From positions 620,001 to 684,000 of the forward strand of contig CBDAOU010000001.1 of NCBI GenBank assembly GCA_965198185.1: DNA of 64,000 nt, given 5' to 3'. Of this stretch, positions 62,341 to 64,000 are shown one piece after another (the stretch's first letter is position 1; the number at the start of each line of letters is the position of its first letter). Below the pieces are notes generated by a model that was not told where the DNA came from, ran no database searches, and was given only the letters and a program-made list of their open reading frames with translations. The position numbers and the translations under genes are program-made. The stretch is from JAJECS01 sp965198185 (GTDB taxonomy: Bacteria; Chloroflexota; UBA11872).

Positions 62341-64000
62341 TCAGGCGGCGTCAGGCACGACGCGCCATAGTCGCCCGGTGGGACCCGGGTTTACGCCTTG
62401 CGGGATATCGGCGCTGAATTCCAAGAAATACAACCCGTCCGCCAGATAGGCCACTCCAGTAATGGGCGCCAAGCCGTGGCCGACATACTTCACGAACGTC
62501 ATCGGACGTCCCGCCACGGCACCGGTGGCGTCCAGCTTGATTTCCCAGATCTCCTTGCGTGGTCGATGGTCCCTCTGACGAAGCTATGCGGCTCCGGCCC
62601 GAACGCGCCCACGTAGAGATTGCCCTGACGGTCCGCCGCAAACGGCCCGCCAACGGCAAATGCAACGCCCACGGGTGCGATGGCCGGGCTGAAGAACCAC
62701 AGCCCGCGCTGCAGGAGGCTGCTATCGGTCCCGGCGTAGCCATAGTTTTGCCCCGCCTCCAGGCGCAGCAGGCGATCAACGTCATAGCCGTTCTCTGCCG
62801 TATAGATCGCGTCGTCGCCAGGACGCTGAGCCAGGGCGACGAAGTTGCGCAACCCCTTGGCCCACTGATAGGACACCGGCGCTTCAGGTTGTGCGGGGTC
62901 AAAGCGGGGATTGTCGGCAGGCGCGCTGCCATCCCGATTCAGCCGGAGCACCTTGCCGCCAAAGTAGGCGTCGTCCAGCCCCCGCGTGAGTGTGCAACCG
63001 CCCCGTTGCCGACCGCCACGTAGAGCTGGCCATCGACCGTCCGAAGACCCGCAGCCCCTGAATCTGCGTGCGGAGGGTTCCGTCGCTTCGCCCTCCATGC
63101 GCAACACGTCCACGGCGCGCGCCGCCGTTGCGGCCGCGTGTCGTGCGACTCTCCAAGCGCACCCGATCTTGTTATAAAGCGATGGATCTCCGTCGCGGTA
63201 GGTCATCGATCATAGACGTCGACCTGGCTCGTGGATCGACCGCAATCAATAGATTCCCGGTTTCACCCTCGAACTCCGTGACCGGCGCCGAGGGCTGCTC
63301 GTTGAGGATGTTCGTCGCATAGGTCCACACCGAGCCATCCCTTCCAAGCGCCTTGACCGACCCGGCGAGTTCGGTGACGTACGCCACGGGGGCGTCCGGG
63401 GCGTCGGTTGGCAATGGCACCGGCGCCAGCAGCACCGGCAGTGTGAACCCGCCCGCCACCAACTCGACCCGAAATTCCTCACGCACCCTCCATGGCACCG
63501 CCGGCTGGCGGGCCTGTGCGTGCAAAAACAGCTTGGGTTCCGTGTCAGCCCGGTCCAGCGGCGTGTCGTCCGGCTCAAAGTGGAAAGCCCCCCTGGCCGT
63601 CGGCGCGGCGATCAGCACCGCGCCGGGGTCAAGCTTCAGCCAGGGCAACCACGCGAACCGCCGCACCCCCGTCGCATCCAAGAAGGACAGTTCCGATGCC
63701 GGGGTCTCGAGCCCATCCGGGCCCGCCTCAAACTTGAAGAACACGCTCGCGTAGCGCTCGGCTGGTTCGAAGTCGCGCATCACGTTGCCCGTGGCCGTGC
63801 CGGTGATCTCCTGCAGTCCGCCGACCGGGCTGGTGATCTGCAGCGTGGCGCCGGCGGTCAGCGCGACGGGCGTGCCGTCGTCATGCCTGCGCCAGCGGAC
63901 TATGCGGCTGAATGTCACCCGTGTCCGCATCGGCTTGGTGATCGGAACTTGTCTTGCTCGACGTCCACGGCCATCCACAGATCCGACCACGCCTTCACTC
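62341..64000 (-). pseudogene. PQQ-dependent sugar dehydrogenase-like protein, multiple frameshifts
   Basis: The protein is readable only by changing frame several times. An N-terminal part (63172-63990) contains VAYVTELAGSVKALGRDGSV and EGETGNLLIAVDP. Then follow YRDGDPSLYNK, VDVLRMEGEATEPSA, LDDAYFGGKVLRLNRDGSAP, DNPRFD, TAENGYDVDRLLRLEAGQNY and ADRQGNLYVGAF. The end is EIWEIKLDATGAVAGRPMTF to a TGA at 62341. These are the beta-propeller blocks of the glucose/sorbosone dehydrogenase family (aldose sugar dehydrogenase-like). At least three or four indels occur, and the 5' end may lie beyond the window. Confidence 0.65.

Overview
The window reads as a high-GC bacterial chromosome segment, most likely from a Chloroflexota lineage of the uncultured SAR202 / sponge-associated / Dehalococcoidia kind. 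This assignment is an inference from three things: secreted proteins with TPTP-rich linkers and a VEKIV-type coiled spacer after the lipobox, the content of the clpC-radA-ispD-ispF-cysS-rlmB housekeeping cluster, and an abundance of Gfo/Idh oxidoreductases, peptide and sugar ABC systems and L-rhamnose enzymes. No 16S gene is present to confirm it.

Layout. 1-0.9 kb: end of a DNA methyltransferase and a PaeR7I/XhoI-type restriction enzyme. 1.07-4.4 kb: GH78 alpha-L-rhamnosidase and a broken LppM-like lipoprotein. 4.7-7.9 kb: a Sacsin-like GHKL ATPase/DUF3883 gene cut by one in-frame TGA. 8.1-12.4 kb: two Gfo/Idh dehydrogenases and a Tat-type solute-binding lipoprotein. 12.4-14.2 kb: a secreted plant-type LRR protein. 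14.4-24.9 kb (minus strand): a compact housekeeping run rpsA, clpN-like duplicate, clpC, radA, ispD, fpr, ispF, cysS, rlmB, folB, mostly with start/stop overlaps. 25-26.4 kb: SDR and DUF309. 26.5-29.2 kb: two tRNA-Ser genes followed by RelBE-like, VapBC-like and HigA modules, a HigB remnant and a retropepsin-like protease. 29.3-36 kb: a peptide ABC operon. 36.2-38.5 kb: an HsdS remnant and an AAA ATPase/TOPRIM-like (DUF3226) pair, both AT-richer than their surroundings. 38.7-41.8 kb: nudC, rhaM, ilvD. 42-44.2 kb: a GPP34 gene and a Fic gene transcribed divergently from a region holding five phased ~40-bp repeats. 44.3-53 kb: lipoprotein, GNAT, Gfo/Idh, M20 peptidase, two LiaF-like membrane paralogues with gene fragments between them, and a paralogous pair of unknown proteins. 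53.4-55.1 kb: a small protein/retropepsin pair and an interrupted gene. 55.2-60.3 kb: recJ, rel, aldo/keto reductase. 60.7-61.3 kb: an AbrB/PIN module. 61.3-64 kb: transglutaminase-like and PQQ-sugar-dehydrogenase-like genes, each broken by several frame changes.

How it fits together. Housekeeping blocks (14-25 kb, 38.7-41.8 kb, 55-60 kb) are intact and dense. Accessory blocks between them hold defence and toxin-antitoxin genes, gene fragments, segmental duplications and short dispersed palindromes, which is the pattern of repeated insertion and decay. Several reading frames are interrupted: lppM-like, GHKL/DUF3883, ispD, the 54-kb gene, transglutaminase and sugar dehydrogenase. Because ispD should be essential, at least some of these interruptions are probably single-base assembly errors; the two in-frame stops are harder to explain that way. 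The strongest candidates for new biology are the AAA ATPase/DUF3226 pair, the phased repeat array between the GPP34 and fic genes, the stand-alone ClpC N-domain gene created by tandem duplication, and the small protein/retropepsin operon.
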